Assembly (NCBI RefSeq): GCF_020386975.1
Contig: NZ_JABFNK010000005.1
Coordinates: 186,001 to 250,000, forward strand
DNA from: Thermococcus bergensis
GTDB lineage: Archaea > Methanobacteriota_B > Thermococci > Thermococcales > Thermococcaceae
Length of the DNA: 64,000 nt
Reading direction: 5' to 3'
The notes under the pieces are model-generated. The model worked only from the letters and a program-made list of their open reading frames with translations, did no database searches and was not told the DNA's origin. Both the position numbers and the translations under genes were made by a program. Position 1 is the first letter of the stretch; each line of letters starts with the position of its first letter. Positions 33,348-42,300 of this stretch are shown here, one piece after another.

Positions 33348-34655
33348 TTACGATTTCTCGATCATGTCTTCTTTTCTGGCAACAATATAGGTACAGCAGA
33401 GGTCTCCGGTAACGTTGTTCATTGTCTCAAACATGTCTATGAGTGGGTTGACTCCCAAAGCGAGGGCGACTATTATCGCTATCTGGCTTGGCTCAAGGCC
33501 AAGGGTTCCAAGCACTATGAAGAGGAGCATTAGGCTTCCTCCGGGGACTCCTCCTGCACCTATTGCCGACAGCACAGTGGTTATTATAACTATGGCCAAA
33601 GAGCTAACTGTGAGGTCAATGCCAAAGACATCTGCTGCAAAGACTGCCCACATCGGAAGGTGTATACATACTCCATTCATGTTGATTGTTGCACCGACTG
33701 GGAGAGAGAATTCTGCGAGCTCCCTCTTTATCTTGAAAGACTCTATTGCGGTTTTAATTGTGACTGGAAGTGTAGCGGCACTGCTCCTGGTGAAGAACGA
33801 GGTTATCATAACTTCCTTGGCCCTCTTGAAGAAGTCTATTGGGTTTTCCTTGAGGACGATTGAAAGCAGGATGGAGTAAACGATGAATATCATTATAGCA
33901 ATTCCTGAAATAACGCCCAAAACGGCCTTTAGGTAAGGTCCAATTATGGTTGGCCCGTAGAGTCCAAAGTTGACAACTGCCAGTGAGAACACACCTATTG
34001 GGAAGTACTCCAGAATCCAGGAGACTATCTTGAACATTACCGAGTTTGCGCCGGAAGCGAAGTCAAGTGCCATTTGAATCTGTCTTCTCTCGGTTTCATT
34101 TTGGGTGTGGTCAAGGAGAACTCTCGCCGCGAGACCAAACAGGAGGGCAAAGACTATTATCGGAAGGAACTCACCGTTTGCCAATGCCTCAAAGGGGTTT
34201 GTGAACATCTTAAGAATTAAATCCGTCAGCCCTGAAGGCGGGGTTATTGAGGGGCCTCCTTCTCCCATAGAGCTCCCAAGTTTTTCAACGTCAACCGCCA
34301 CACCTTGGCCGGGGTGCACGAACATTGCAATACCGACACCTATCATTGCAGCTATAAATGATGTGAGCATGTACCATAGGAGAACTTTTGCACCAACCCT
34401 TCCCAGCTTCTTTGGTGAGAGTCCTGAAGATCCGACTATGAGAGAGAAGAACACTATCGGTATAACGACCATTTTGAGCATCCTTACGAGCACTGCACCA
34501 AAAGGTGAAATGTATGTTGCTACCCTTTCACCGAGATTGCTTCCATTTGCCATGTCGTAGTACCACAGACTCAGCCCGAATGCGACACCCAATAAAAATG
34601 CAACACCAACTCTATATGGCAGAGGTATACTGGTGTACTTTTTTATTATACTCAA
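33348..34655 (-). CDS. Dicarboxylate/amino acid:cation symporter (DAACS, GltPh fold) with altered substrate site
   Basis: This protein of about 435 residues has the GltPh architecture: hairpin 1 TRSSAATLP, NMNG in helix 7, hairpin 2 GAGGVPGG, and helix 8 NPLIDMFETMNNVTGD. In GltPh helix 8 the side chain of aspartate is bound by R397; here the equivalent is E410 (D407 and N414 are kept), so the substrate is probably not aspartate or glutamate. I chose the TTG at 34655 because GGAGGTG lies just upstream; the frame is open to an ATG at 34706 that lacks a ribosome binding site. Confidence 0.9.
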   Translation of the reverse strand: MSIIKKYTSIPLPYRVGVAFLLGVAFGLSLWYYDMANGSNLGERVATYISPFGAVLVRMLKMVVIPIVFFSLIVGSSGLSPKKLGRVGAKVLLWYMLTSFIAAMIGVGIAMFVHPGQGVAVDVEKLGSSMGEGGPSITPPSGLTDLILKMFTNPFEALANGEFLPIIVFALLFGLAARVLLDHTQNETERRQIQMALDFASGANSVMFKIVSWILEYFPIGVFSLAVVNFGLYGPTIIGPYLKAVLGVISGIAIMIFIVYSILLSIVLKENPIDFFKRAKEVMITSFFTRSSAATLPVTIKTAIESFKIKRELAEFSLPVGATINMNGVCIHLPMWAVFAADVFGIDLTVSSLAIVIITTVLSAIGAGGVPGGSLMLLFIVLGTLGLEPSQIAIIVALALGVNPLIDMFETMNNVTGDLCCTYIVARKEDMIEKS

Positions 34656-34960
34656 TAAGTTCACCTCCAGATTGGATTTATGAACTTTTTTACACCTAAT
34701 TGTCATATAGAAGGTATATATAACCTTTTGTGTCGGTTAAGTTTCATTAATACATCAATGTGTTTTATTAGTCAATAATGGATTTTAATGAGGAGTATGT
34801 CTCATAAGATATCTATGGTGCCTATTGGCTATGCTAATTACCCAAATCTACTTAACCCCTCTAATCGCATTCAATAAGAAATGGTGCAATGATTGTTGAA
34901 GATTGTTTCATAAATTCATTTTTAAATTCTTTCACTTGAATTTTTCTTGGGGGTGAGGAC
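34656..34960. other. Divergent promoter region between the symporter and thioredoxin-like genes
   Basis: About 305 bases hold no gene that I can support. For the leftward symporter gene a minus-strand GTTATATATACC (34713-34724) with CAAAAG upstream is a clear BRE/TATA. For the rightward gene TTTTTAAATTC (about 34918-34928) is a plausible TATA, and GGGGGTGAGG precedes its ATG. Confidence 0.55.
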
Positions 34961-35308
34961 ATGGATGAGCTTGAGATGATTAGGAGGAAAAAGATGCTTG
35001 AGCTCATGAAAAAAGCAGGGATGATTGAGGTCAAGCCTAAGAAGCCAAAAGTTATCATTGAGGTCATAACTTCTCCCACTTGTCCTTACTGTCCGATAGC
35101 ATGGGCAATGGCCCAAGAAATAGCAAGAAAATACGAAGGAGTGATAGCAAAGGAAGTGAGTGTTGCAACTCCAGAAGGGCAGAGAAAGGCTATGGAACAC
35201 AACATAATGGGAACACCAACGATCTTAATAAACAATCGGGTTGAATTCATAGGCGTGCCGAACTTTGCTGAATTTGAGAGAAGGGTTAGGCAATATCTTT
35301 CCACATAA
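34961..35308 (+). CDS. Thioredoxin/glutaredoxin-like protein with charged N-terminal extension
   Basis: This 115-residue protein has a redox motif C-P-Y-C in TSPTCPYCPIAWAMAQEIA and the cis-proline loop IMGTPTILINN, so it has a thioredoxin fold. The first 30 residues form a highly charged helix (MDELEMIRRKKMLELMKKAG) not needed for the fold; it resembles PDCD5-type N-termini. It is probably a cytoplasmic thiol-disulfide exchange protein. Confidence 0.87.
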   Translation: MDELEMIRRKKMLELMKKAGMIEVKPKKPKVIIEVITSPTCPYCPIAWAMAQEIARKYEGVIAKEVSVATPEGQRKAMEHNIMGTPTILINNRVEFIGVPNFAEFERRVRQYLST

Positions 35309-35339
35309 ACTTTAAAAATCGCCCTCTTTAATTTCTCCC

Positions 35340-35933
35340 ATGTTTTTGTATGAGAAAAATTTTGAGCTGCAGAAGGCAAAAGCCCTCGAAAGCCTGAAGA
35401 AAGCTCTTGAAAAAGGTCTAGTGGACAAGGATATTATCTCTCTTTTAGAGAAGGTAAACTCCCTTGAAAACTACTTCACAACATCCTCCTGCTCAGGTAG
35501 GATAAGTGTTATGCAGATGCCAGATTTTGGGGACAAGCTCAATGCAGTATGGCTAGGCAAGTGGCATAGGGAAGTGGAATTGGCAGAGGTGCTTGAGGCT
35601 ATAGGAAGACACAGCGAGGGCATGCTCTGGTTCATGCTTCACAGCCCAATACTCCACATTTCCGCAAAAACCCTAAAAGATGCTGTGGAATTGCTCAATC
35701 TGGCCATATCTTGCGGCTTCAAGCATTCAAACATCAAAAGCATAAGTCACAAAAAACTCGTAGTGGAGATTCGCTCAACCGAGAGAATGGACGTTCCCTT
35801 GGGCATGAATGGAGAACTCTGGGTAAGTGAGGATTATCTTAAGAAGATAGTTGAAATTGCAAATCTTCAGCTCAGAAGAGCCAAGGAAAAGCTCAAAAGG
35901 CTTGAGAATGAAATTGAAAAACTTAAGAAATAG
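35340..35933 (+). CDS. taw3: tRNA wybutosine-derivative methyltransferase TAW3 (TYW3 family)
   Basis: TAW3 methylates the wyosine intermediate at position 37 of archaeal tRNA-Phe. The 197-residue protein has the family motif TTSSCSGRISVM (about residues 47-58), then WFMLHSPILHI and CGFKHSNIKSI, and a C-terminal charged coiled-coil-like helix. It starts 31 bases after the thioredoxin-like gene and is convergent with the thermosome gene. Confidence 0.92.
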   Translation: MFLYEKNFELQKAKALESLKKALEKGLVDKDIISLLEKVNSLENYFTTSSCSGRISVMQMPDFGDKLNAVWLGKWHREVELAEVLEAIGRHSEGMLWFMLHSPILHISAKTLKDAVELLNLAISCGFKHSNIKSISHKKLVVEIRSTERMDVPLGMNGELWVSEDYLKKIVEIANLQLRRAKEKLKRLENEIEKLKK

Positions 35934-35944
35934 GGAAAGGGACT

Positions 35945-37579
35945 TCAGAACTCAGTTTCTTCTTCTCCTGGTCCTTTTCCGCCTTCCTTCTCCTTCTCAA
36001 GCTTGCTTGCGGCAATGACGTCATCGATTCTAAGGATCATTATTGCGGCCTCGCTTGCGCTCTTTATGGCCTGCTTCTTGACTCTTAATGGCTCAATGAC
36101 TCCTCTCTCGAGCATGTCAGCTGGCTCTCCAGCAAAGACGTCAACACCAATTGTTGCACCTTTGTCCTTGTGAGCTGCAGTTACTTTCACTAAGACGTCA
36201 ACTGGGTCAAGTCCAGCATTTTCTGCAAGAGTTCTTGGAATTACCTTCAATGCATCGGCGAAGGCTTCAATCGCAAGCTGCTCCTTGCCACCAACTTCTT
36301 TTGCGTATTCGTCAAGCCTGATGGCAAGTTCGATCTCTGGAGCACCGCCACCAGCGACGATCTTTCCGTCCTCAACAATGTCCTTGACGACTTTGATGGC
36401 ATCTTCGAGGGCTCTCTCGACTTCATCCACAACGTGCTCTGTTCCACCCCTAATGAGGATTGTAACTGCCTTTGGATTCTTGCAGCCCTCAACGAACACC
36501 ATGTTCTCTCCTGCAACCTTCCTCTCCTCAACGAGCTCTGCATAACCTAAGTCATCTGGTGTAAGGTCTCTTACGTTTGTAACGATCTTCGCACCTGTTG
36601 CTTTGGCGAGCTTCTCCATGTCGCTCTTCTTAACTCTTCTAACTGCTAGTATTCCTGCCTTTGCGAGGTAGTGCTGGGCTAAGTCGTCAATTCCCTTCTG
36701 GCAGAAGACAACGTTAGCCCCTGTGGCAACGATCTTGTCGACCATTTCCTTGATCATCTTCTCCTCTTGCTCAAGGAATGCCTGGAGTTGCTCTGGGCTT
36801 GTGATTCTAATCTCAGCGTCTGTTTCAGTCTCTTTGACTTCAAGTGCTTCATTGATAAGTGCGATCTTGGCATTTTCGACTTTCTTTGGCATTCCTGGGT
36901 GAACTCTTTCCTTGTCGATAACAACACCTTTGATGAGTTGAGTGTCCCTTACGCTTCCACCTTCCTTCTTCTCAAGCTTGATGTTGTCAATGTCCACAAC
37001 GTATTTGCCATCAACTTCCTCTGCAACTAGTTTTACAGCATCAACAGCAAGCTTTGCAAGGTATTCTCTCTCTTCCTCTGCTGACTTTCCGGTTATGGAT
37101 GTTGTTGCTGCCTTCACGAGTATCTCTTCATCCATCGGGCTAACATCCTTTGCAATGCTCTCAAGTATCTCTTGAGCTTTTTCAGCTGCAAGGGTGTAAC
37201 CCTTAACGATTATCGTTGGGTGGATGTTCTGGTTAAGCAACTCCTCGGCTTTTCTTAAGAGCTCACCAGCGATGACTACCGCTGTTGTGGTTCCATCTCC
37301 AGCTTCCTTGTCTTGGGTCTTTGCAACTTCGACCATCATTTTGGCAGCTGGGTGCTGGATGTCCATCTCGTCAAGAATAGTTGCACCGTCGTTTGTGATG
37401 ACTATGTCACCAAGGCTGTCAACAAGCATTTTGTCCATACCTTTTGGACCAAGGGTGGTTCTTACGGTTTCAGCAACGATTCTTGCTGCAAGAATGTTCA
37501 ATCTTTGGGCATCTTTTCCAACATATCTCTGGGTTCCTTCGGGAAGAATCAATATTGGCTGGCCTGCAAGTTGGGCCAT
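35945..37579 (-). CDS. thsB: Thermosome subunit (group II chaperonin)
   Basis: This 544-residue ATP-dependent chaperonin subunit has [29 protein letters not shown] and [14 protein letters not shown] (ATP site) in the N-terminal equatorial domain, and [12 protein letters not shown] in the C-terminal one. It ends in a Gly/Glu-rich tail. The symbol is given for the Thermococcales beta-type subunit and the exact paralogue is uncertain. The promoter is at 37669-37687, and an IS6-family copy is inserted about ten bases upstream of it. Confidence 0.96.
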   Translation of the reverse strand: MAQLAGQPILILPEGTQRYVGKDAQRLNILAARIVAETVRTTLGPKGMDKMLVDSLGDIVITNDGATILDEMDIQHPAAKMMVEVAKTQDKEAGDGTTTAVVIAGELLRKAEELLNQNIHPTIIVKGYTLAAEKAQEILESIAKDVSPMDEEILVKAATTSITGKSAEEEREYLAKLAVDAVKLVAEEVDGKYVVDIDNIKLEKKEGGSVRDTQLIKGVVIDKERVHPGMPKKVENAKIALINEALEVKETETDAEIRITSPEQLQAFLEQEEKMIKEMVDKIVATGANVVFCQKGIDDLAQHYLAKAGILAVRRVKKSDMEKLAKATGAKIVTNVRDLTPDDLGYAELVEERKVAGENMVFVEGCKNPKAVTILIRGGTEHVVDEVERALEDAIKVVKDIVEDGKIVAGGGAPEIELAIRLDEYAKEVGGKEQLAIEAFADALKVIPRTLAENAGLDPVDVLVKVTAAHKDKGATIGVDVFAGEPADMLERGVIEPLRVKKQAIKSASEAAIMILRIDDVIAASKLEKEKEGGKGPGEEETEF

Positions 37580-37625
37580 CTCTACCCACCCCCGACTTTT
37601 TTATTTCTTATCTGCGGGGAGTTTT

Positions 37626-37690
37626 TAGTTACAATGTGTTTTCATTCCGATTATCCATTCCTTTGTGCTATTTATAAATTTTTCGGTCAA
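37626..37690 (-). promoter_or_regulatory. Thermosome promoter
   Basis: On the minus strand ACCGAAAAATTTATAAATAG (37668-37687) gives a strong BRE (CCGAAA) and TATA box. A TTGTAAC element follows at 37628-37634; it resembles part of the Phr heat-shock repressor site known from Pyrococcus, which is a weak inference. The transcript would start near 37645, leaving a leader of about 65 bases. Confidence 0.6.
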
Positions 37691-37696
37691 CCTTTT

Positions 37697-38475
37697 GATA
37701 CTGTCAGGATAACTGGGGTATCACCTCCTGAAGCCATTCAGTCACATCACCAGGCGGTCCACCAAACCGAGAATGAATTCTAACAAAATTATACCAGAAT
37801 GAAAACAGAAAAACAAACCTGTGAACCCTCCTCCAGTCTCTAGCCCTGAAGTTATTCCAGAAACGCTTTGTTCTCTCTTTAACAGTCCTAAACCAGCGCT
37901 CAACACAGTTCCTCGGCCCGAAAGTCACATGCAGATAATCCAGCCCGAGAGATTTAAACGCTGATTTATACCACGGCCCTTTGTCAACCAGGAAAATTGG
38001 CTGTCCCTCGCAGGATTTCAAAACAACTAGAATGAAGTCCCTGGCAATCCACCAGTTCCTAACGCTTGTAATCCATACTGCTAGGATTTCTTTGCTCTCA
38101 ACGTCGATTGCAGCCCAGAGAAATCTCTTCTGGCCGTTGATCTTTATCACTGTCTCGTCAATTGCGATGAAGTTTCTCTGTTTTTTGACTGCGAGGATTT
38201 TCGGCTGGTAAACTGCTTTCGCGAATTTTTGGACTGTTTCCCAGACTGTTGTGTGGCTGATTTCGAGGATTGTTCCTACCTGTCTGTAACTTAGTCCGTG
38301 CAGGTACAGGTTTATTGCCCTGGTTTTCTTTTTTGCTGGGATTTTGTTCCGGCGAAAGGTTTTTAAGACTGAAACCAGTAAGTAAATAATGGTTTCAGTC
38401 CTCATTTCTCTCCCCTTTTCTGAAGAGGTATCAGAAACTTAAACCTAACGTCCCACTGCTTATCCTGACAGTGTC
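37697..38475 (-). mobile_element. IS6-family element, copy 2
   Basis: The element is 779 bp with the same 16-bp inverted ends as copy 1 and is flanked by the 8-bp duplication AACCTTTT (37689-37696 and 38476-38483). It lies between the thermosome and TPR genes, in their shared promoter region, without breaking either coding frame. Confidence 0.95.
37704..38405 (-). CDS. IS6-family transposase
   Basis: The 233-residue protein is identical to the copy at 30538-31239 and has the DDE residues in FIAIDETVI, FLVDKGPWY and RNCVERWFR. It is intact and presumably active. Confidence 0.95.
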   Translation of the reverse strand: MRTETIIYLLVSVLKTFRRNKIPAKKKTRAINLYLHGLSYRQVGTILEISHTTVWETVQKFAKAVYQPKILAVKKQRNFIAIDETVIKINGQKRFLWAAIDVESKEILAVWITSVRNWWIARDFILVVLKSCEGQPIFLVDKGPWYKSAFKSLGLDYLHVTFGPRNCVERWFRTVKERTKRFWNNFRARDWRRVHRFVFLFSFWYNFVRIHSRFGGPPGDVTEWLQEVIPQLS

Positions 38476-38519
38476 AACCTTTTTAAGCTACTCCTCAAAC
38501 AACACACGGTGAAAAGGAG

Positions 38520-39539
38520 ATGGAAGAGTTTAAAAAAGCATTAGAAAGTAAGGACTGTCAAAAAGTCCTCGAGTACCTTGATGATTACCTAGAAATTATT
38601 GAAAGTGAAAAGGAGCTTAGAGATCTCCTCCAAGAACTTGAAGAACTTGCCCTAGAATGTGAGGAAGAGGCTTATGAGCTCGCTCATGAAATAACCCACA
38701 TCTATGCCCACTTAGATGAACTTGAGAGAGGATTGGACGTTTACAGGAGGCTCGTGGAGAAGTATAAAGACCAAGGAGAAAAATACCTAGATGCCCTCTA
38801 CCATCTTGCAGATGCCTATGAACATTTTGGAATGCCAGATAAAGCTATAGAGACATATGAAAAGCTTCTGGAACTTGAAAGGGAACTTGGAAATAAAAAA
38901 GAAGAAGCACTAACACTAGCACACATTGCAATAAACTATGATGAGCTTGAAGAAACAGAAAAGGCAATAGAATTGATGGAAAAAGCAAGTGCAATGTTTA
39001 AAGAGCTTGGCGACGAGAGGAACTATCTAGTAAGTTTGCTTGATTTGGCCCACTTTTACTACGAGCTTGAAGACTATAAACGTGCTGAGGAGCTTATCTC
39101 AGAAATCTTAAAAGCTCCTAGAGATACTGAGATTGAAGTCAATGCACGGATAATTGAAGCTGAGATAAAAGCCGCGCAAGAAGACTTCAAAGGGGCATTC
39201 CAATCTCTAAAACAGGCTCTCTTAAAAGCATTGGAAGTTGACGATGAAGAGCTTTTCAGCATTGCATTTGAAGCAGTGTACAACTTTATAATGGAGCTCT
39301 TTGAGGAAAAAATGTATAAAGAAGTTTATGAAAACATGGACAGTCTGGCAGATGCTTTTGAAGACATAAACGAGGAATACGAAAAGTTTTTCACTGCTGT
39401 AAAAGAGCTTGCAAAACTTAAAGACGGTCTAGATAATGAATACGACAGAGTCTATGGAACCATAAGCGTAGATGAGTTCAAAGAGCTGCTCGACGAACTT
39501 AAGAAAATTGGTACAAGCGTTTTGAGTGTAAGACTTTAA
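38520..39539 (+). CDS. TPR-repeat protein
   Basis: This very acidic helical protein of 339 residues has tetratricopeptide-type repeats, clearest at about 85-190 (LDALYHLADAYEHFGMPDKA and EALTLAHIAINYDELEETEK). It is probably a cytoplasmic scaffold for protein contacts; the partner is unknown. GGTGAAAAGGAG precedes the ATG. It is divergent from the thermosome, and the IS6 copy 2 insertion duplicates part of its likely TATA region (AACCTTTTTAAG). Confidence 0.85.
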   Translation: MEEFKKALESKDCQKVLEYLDDYLEIIESEKELRDLLQELEELALECEEEAYELAHEITHIYAHLDELERGLDVYRRLVEKYKDQGEKYLDALYHLADAYEHFGMPDKAIETYEKLLELERELGNKKEEALTLAHIAINYDELEETEKAIELMEKASAMFKELGDERNYLVSLLDLAHFYYELEDYKRAEELISEILKAPRDTEIEVNARIIEAEIKAAQEDFKGAFQSLKQALLKALEVDDEELFSIAFEAVYNFIMELFEEKMYKEVYENMDSLADAFEDINEEYEKFFTAVKELAKLKDGLDNEYDRVYGTISVDEFKELLDELKKIGTSVLSVRL

Positions 39540-39604
39540 AAATTAGAATCAAAGGACGCCCTATCCTATTTTCCATTTTTCCAAAAAAATCGAAAAAGAG
39601 TAAT

Positions 39605-40207
39605 CTACGAGCTTCCGGGCACTATCATCACGCTGAACTTGAAATCAAATTTTTCAGTAAGTAGTTTTCCTGGAGATTTTGGCCATATCAGGTAAAATTT
39701 ATCCTTGCCTATTATTTTCCTGTCTTCTGAGATGCTATATACATGCACTTCGGTCACGGGAATAAAAAACAAGGGTCTTGTGATGACTACATGGTTTAAT
39801 TTCTTTGGACTCAAGAGTGAGTGGCTTATCCCGGTGTCGTAGACTCTATATATCCTCATAAGACCTATAGATGGAACACCCGCTTTCTCAAAATCCTCTC
39901 TAGCAAAGTTGTATTCCGTTATTAGTGGCGAAGAAAGAATGCAGGAGGAGGAATAGCAGGTTATTTTTTCATCAACCGGCGAATAAATATAGAGGTACTG
40001 GTCGAGGATTTTAAAGCCTGAAAAAGAAGTAATTACAAAAGCCAGCAATATTAGAATTGCAAGTTGTTTTAGGTGATAGTCACCCTTTTTTATATAATGG
40101 TAGTATTTCCAGAACCACAGGAATATTACTGTTGGTATTGTGGCATAATACAGCACAAAAAATGTTCCAAAAGTCACCGGATCAGTAGCATGAGCATAAT
40201 ATGGCAT
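39605..40207 (-). CDS. Membrane protein of unknown function
   Basis: This 200-residue protein has two membrane helices (about 13-34, TFFVLYYATIPTVIFLWFWK; about 46-64, LKQLAILILLAFVITSFSGF) followed by a domain of about 130 residues with two cysteines (CYSSSC) that could form a disulfide outside the cell. I do not recognise a family. It lies alone between the TPR and aEF1B genes. Confidence 0.7.
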   Translation of the reverse strand: MPYYAHATDPVTFGTFFVLYYATIPTVIFLWFWKYYHYIKKGDYHLKQLAILILLAFVITSFSGFKILDQYLYIYSPVDEKITCYSSSCILSSPLITEYNFAREDFEKAGVPSIGLMRIYRVYDTGISHSLLSPKKLNHVVITRPLFFIPVTEVHVYSISEDRKIIGKDKFYLIWPKSPGKLLTEKFDFKFSVMIVPGSS

Positions 40208-40283
40208 AGCTTTATTTCCCCCTGTTTAAAAAATACCACTTAAACACTTAAAAATGTATCGGAAAGCCAGGTAGAATTTTACA

Positions 40284-40339
40284 TTTTTCTTCCGAAAGCC
40301 TCGCCGTTCACAGCGAGGGGCCAGAAAGGCTGCTTAAAC
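40284..40339 (-). pseudogene. Possible tnpB (IS605 OrfB) 3' remnant with hairpin
   Basis: On the minus strand a short frame reads QPFWPLAVNGEAFGRKM and then stops, which resembles the C-terminal tail of archaeal TnpB proteins. The DNA forms a hairpin, CCTCGC (40299-40304) pairing with GCGAGG (40313-40318). No other part of the element is nearby. A small structured RNA is the alternative reading. Low confidence. Confidence 0.3.
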
Positions 40340-40372
40340 TTTTAAAATTTTTCAAAATAAAAAATAAGGCTA

Positions 40373-40660
40373 TCAAAATCTAGAAACTGTCTCAACTTCT
40401 GCACTTTCAACGTTTTCAAGTTGGGCAAATGCTTCTGCAACCTCATCAAAGGAATATCCTTCAGCATCTTTTCCAAGCACGTAGACTTTAAGTGCAACTA
40501 GCCCAAATGCAATTGGCTGCCTTTCAATCTTGGATATTCCATATTTGCCCTCAAATTTCTCCTCAAGTGTCTTCCTGACAGCTGCTTCTAGTTCGTCGAG
40601 GTTCACTTCCGGGTCGGTTGGCATAACCTTAATAACTCCTACCAAATTAAAGTCGCTCAT
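40373..40660 (-). CDS. ef1b: Archaeal elongation factor 1-beta (guanine nucleotide exchange factor for aEF1A)
   Basis: This 95-residue protein starts MSDFNLVGVIKVMPTDPEVN and carries ISKIERQPIAFGLVALKVYV, the conserved core of aEF1B, ending with a strand VESAEVETVSRF. It promotes GDP/GTP exchange on EF1A. The ATG at 40660 has GAGGTGAAG upstream; a longer frame to 40669 lacks this spacing. It follows a zinc-ribbon gene by ten bases and is co-transcribed with it. Confidence 0.95.
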   Translation of the reverse strand: MSDFNLVGVIKVMPTDPEVNLDELEAAVRKTLEEKFEGKYGISKIERQPIAFGLVALKVYVLGKDAEGYSFDEVAEAFAQLENVESAEVETVSRF

Positions 40661-40670
40661 TTTCTTCACC

Positions 40671-40844
40671 TCAAGGTCCTTCCCATCCGCACTTGGGGCA
40701 CTTGTAGGTTACCCCAAGGACACGGCAGCTTTCACATCTCCATATAACTTCTTCTCCACAGTTCGGGCATATAAAGTGGGTAGCGTGCTCTCTTGGTGTT
40801 ATCTCTTTTCCACATGATGTACATACAGGGATTGTCTCGGCCAT
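40671..40844 (-). CDS. Small zinc-ribbon protein (HVO_2753-like)
   Basis: This 57-residue protein, read directly from the DNA, starts [20 protein letters not shown] and has four CxxC knuckles: CTSC, CPNC, CESC and CPKC. These give two zinc-ribbon sites, typical of the small archaeal zinc-finger proteins encoded next to EF1-beta. AAGGAGGTGG precedes the ATG at 40844. RNA binding is suspected for the family. Confidence 0.9.
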   Translation of the reverse strand: MAETIPVCTSCGKEITPREHATHFICPNCGEEVIWRCESCRVLGVTYKCPKCGWEGP

Positions 40845-40935
40845 TTCAAACCACCTCCTTAGAAATGAGGTTTTTTTGTCATCGTAATTCTTAACGCAAT
40901 AAAGGGAGTCTATTTATAAAACTTTCGAGAGGGTC

Positions 40936-41804
40936 GGGCGTGTTTATAGTAACCTTTATTAGGGTTTTTGCCGAATTCTTTCAGGTGGTTGCCGTGATCC
41001 CCAGATGGGATCACAGACTCAAAGACCCTGAAAGCGTGGCATTCACAATTCTTGACGTTTTAGCAGACTTCGAATCAGAAGGAAAGCTGAAGAACCTGCC
41101 AAAATCCAAAAAATTTCCAGTAAAAACAATACTGGCAATACTCCTCTTTAAACAATACTACAACCTACCCCTCAGAGACGCCCAGCACTACGGCAGAAAA
41201 TTCTTCGGAGCAAACATTCACTACTCAACCCTCCACAACTGGGAGAAAAAGCTGAACCTCGAAGAACTGACAAACCACCTCCTGAAAAAACTCCAGAAAT
41301 TACCCTACGCCAGCACTCAAGCAGACTCAACCATTATCACAAATAAAAAAAGGGCAGGATAGAAGTTCAGGCAATAACGAGAATCCTGCCGGGTTTACTG
41401 TATCCGGTTGCTGTGAGGATCACAACTTCTGAGAACGAGCTGATTGAACTCCTGCCGGAGGGTTCTGGGAATTTTTATGCTGATGGGGCTTATGATTCAA
41501 AGAAAGTTCTGAACACTGTGGTGGAAAAGGGTTATCGGCCGATTGTTAAGAAAACTAAGAACCCTCCAGGTGGTTTTGGTAGTAAGAGGAGAGATAGAGT
41601 GTTTTCTGAAGAAGAGTACAGGCATAGGAATCCTCATGAGGGGTTCTGGGGTGCGTTTACAACGTGGTTTGGCAGTAGGATCCCCTGTTTTCTGAAAAAG
41701 ACTACTGTAACCCGAATCCTGCTTGGGGTAATGTGTTATGGTCTGAAAATCCTCCTCAGAGTCAAATACTGTTTAAATAACAGGGGGTGAAACTAAACAC
41801 GCCC
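40936..41804 (+). mobile_element. IS4/IS5-like element, copy 1
   Basis: The element is 869 bp, begins GGGCGTGTTTA and ends TAAACACGCCC, and is flanked by a 10-bp direct repeat CGAGAGGGTC (40926-40935 and 41805-41814). Copies at 45559 and 56446 have the same length and also 10-bp duplications. I am not certain of the IS family. Confidence 0.93.
40940..41790 (+). CDS. IS4/IS5-like transposase, split by a -1 frameshift at an A7 run
   Basis: The first frame ends STIITNKKRAG and stops at 41362; the second frame is open through the same point. A -1 slip on A AAA AAA (about 41345-41351) gives ...TNKKKGRIEVQAITRILPG, then LLYPVAVRITTSEN without a stop. The DDE triad is probably ADST in the first part and YADGAYDS plus NPHEGFWG in the second, so the shift is needed for an active enzyme. 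The N-terminal start is uncertain. Confidence 0.8.
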
Positions 41805-41887
41805 CGAGAGGGTCAGACCATGCGAGTCTCTTCATCTTTCTGTCGAAATCTCCCTCATCATCCCTAACAAAAATAAAAGTGGGGAGC

Positions 41888-42300
41888 TTATAAATCTTCC
41901 TCAAAAACTAAAAACTGCACAAATTTTTCCTTATAAGACAGCACTTCTCTTATTTGCTTTTCGTCCACTTTTTCTGACATGCTGATCTGCTTGTAAAGTA
42001 GTTCAAGTTCTTTTAGCAATCTCCCCATTTCTATCTCTTTGTCTTTATAGTCCCCATTGGAGTTCTTTATTTTGCTCAAAAGCTTGCCCTTCGGGTTCTG
42101 TTTTGAGTTTGAATTTTGCCGTGAGTTTAATCGTCTCACTTGGCATTTTCCAGCTCCTCTTTGGTTTTCTTGATCCAGTCTTTAATGGCTTCTTCTATTG
42201 CCACACTCAGAACGCCTCTCTTGTTCCCATAACGCTGGATAGCCACTTTTTTAAATTCCTCTAAGGTTCCTCACTAATAACAAAGGTCGCCTTAGGCACA
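41888..42300 (-). pseudogene. Decayed coding region (short ORF plus frameshifted fragments)
   Basis: Three overlapping pieces are read leftwards. From about 42299 VPKATFVISEE is followed, after a one-base shift, by EEFKKVAIQRYGNKRGVLSV and a helical tail to a stop near 42136; this looks like a small helical DNA-binding or antitoxin-type protein. From about 42145 MPSETIKLTAKFKLKTEPEG resembles a TnpB N-terminus but stops after about 35 residues. An 83-residue frame (41888-42139) covers the rest. I treat the whole as gene debris rather than as working genes. Confidence 0.4.

Noticed and set aside
34698-34710. Further operator of the NO-stress palindrome upstream of the GltPh-type symporter
   Set aside because: Only one half-site (ATGACAAT on the minus strand) is present; the other half does not match, so chance is likely.
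34961-35308. PDCD5-family protein because of the charged N-terminal helix
   Set aside because: The body of the protein has CPYC and a cis-proline loop of the thioredoxin fold; the N-terminal likeness covers only about 20 charged residues.
30468-38475. Composite transposon formed by the two IS6-family copies around hcp, the symporter and the thermosome
   Set aside because: Each copy has its own different 8-bp direct repeat on both sides (GTAGAGTT and AACCTTTT), so they inserted separately; a composite unit would have matching outer flanks only.
40284-40339. Functional H/ACA or other small RNA
   Set aside because: A hairpin is visible, but there is no clear kink-turn and ACA box arrangement; a tnpB tail remnant explains the sequence at least as well.
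41888-42300. Working toxin-antitoxin pair
   Set aside because: The upstream helical protein needs a frameshift to be read and the downstream frame has no toxin motif; decayed genes are the better reading.
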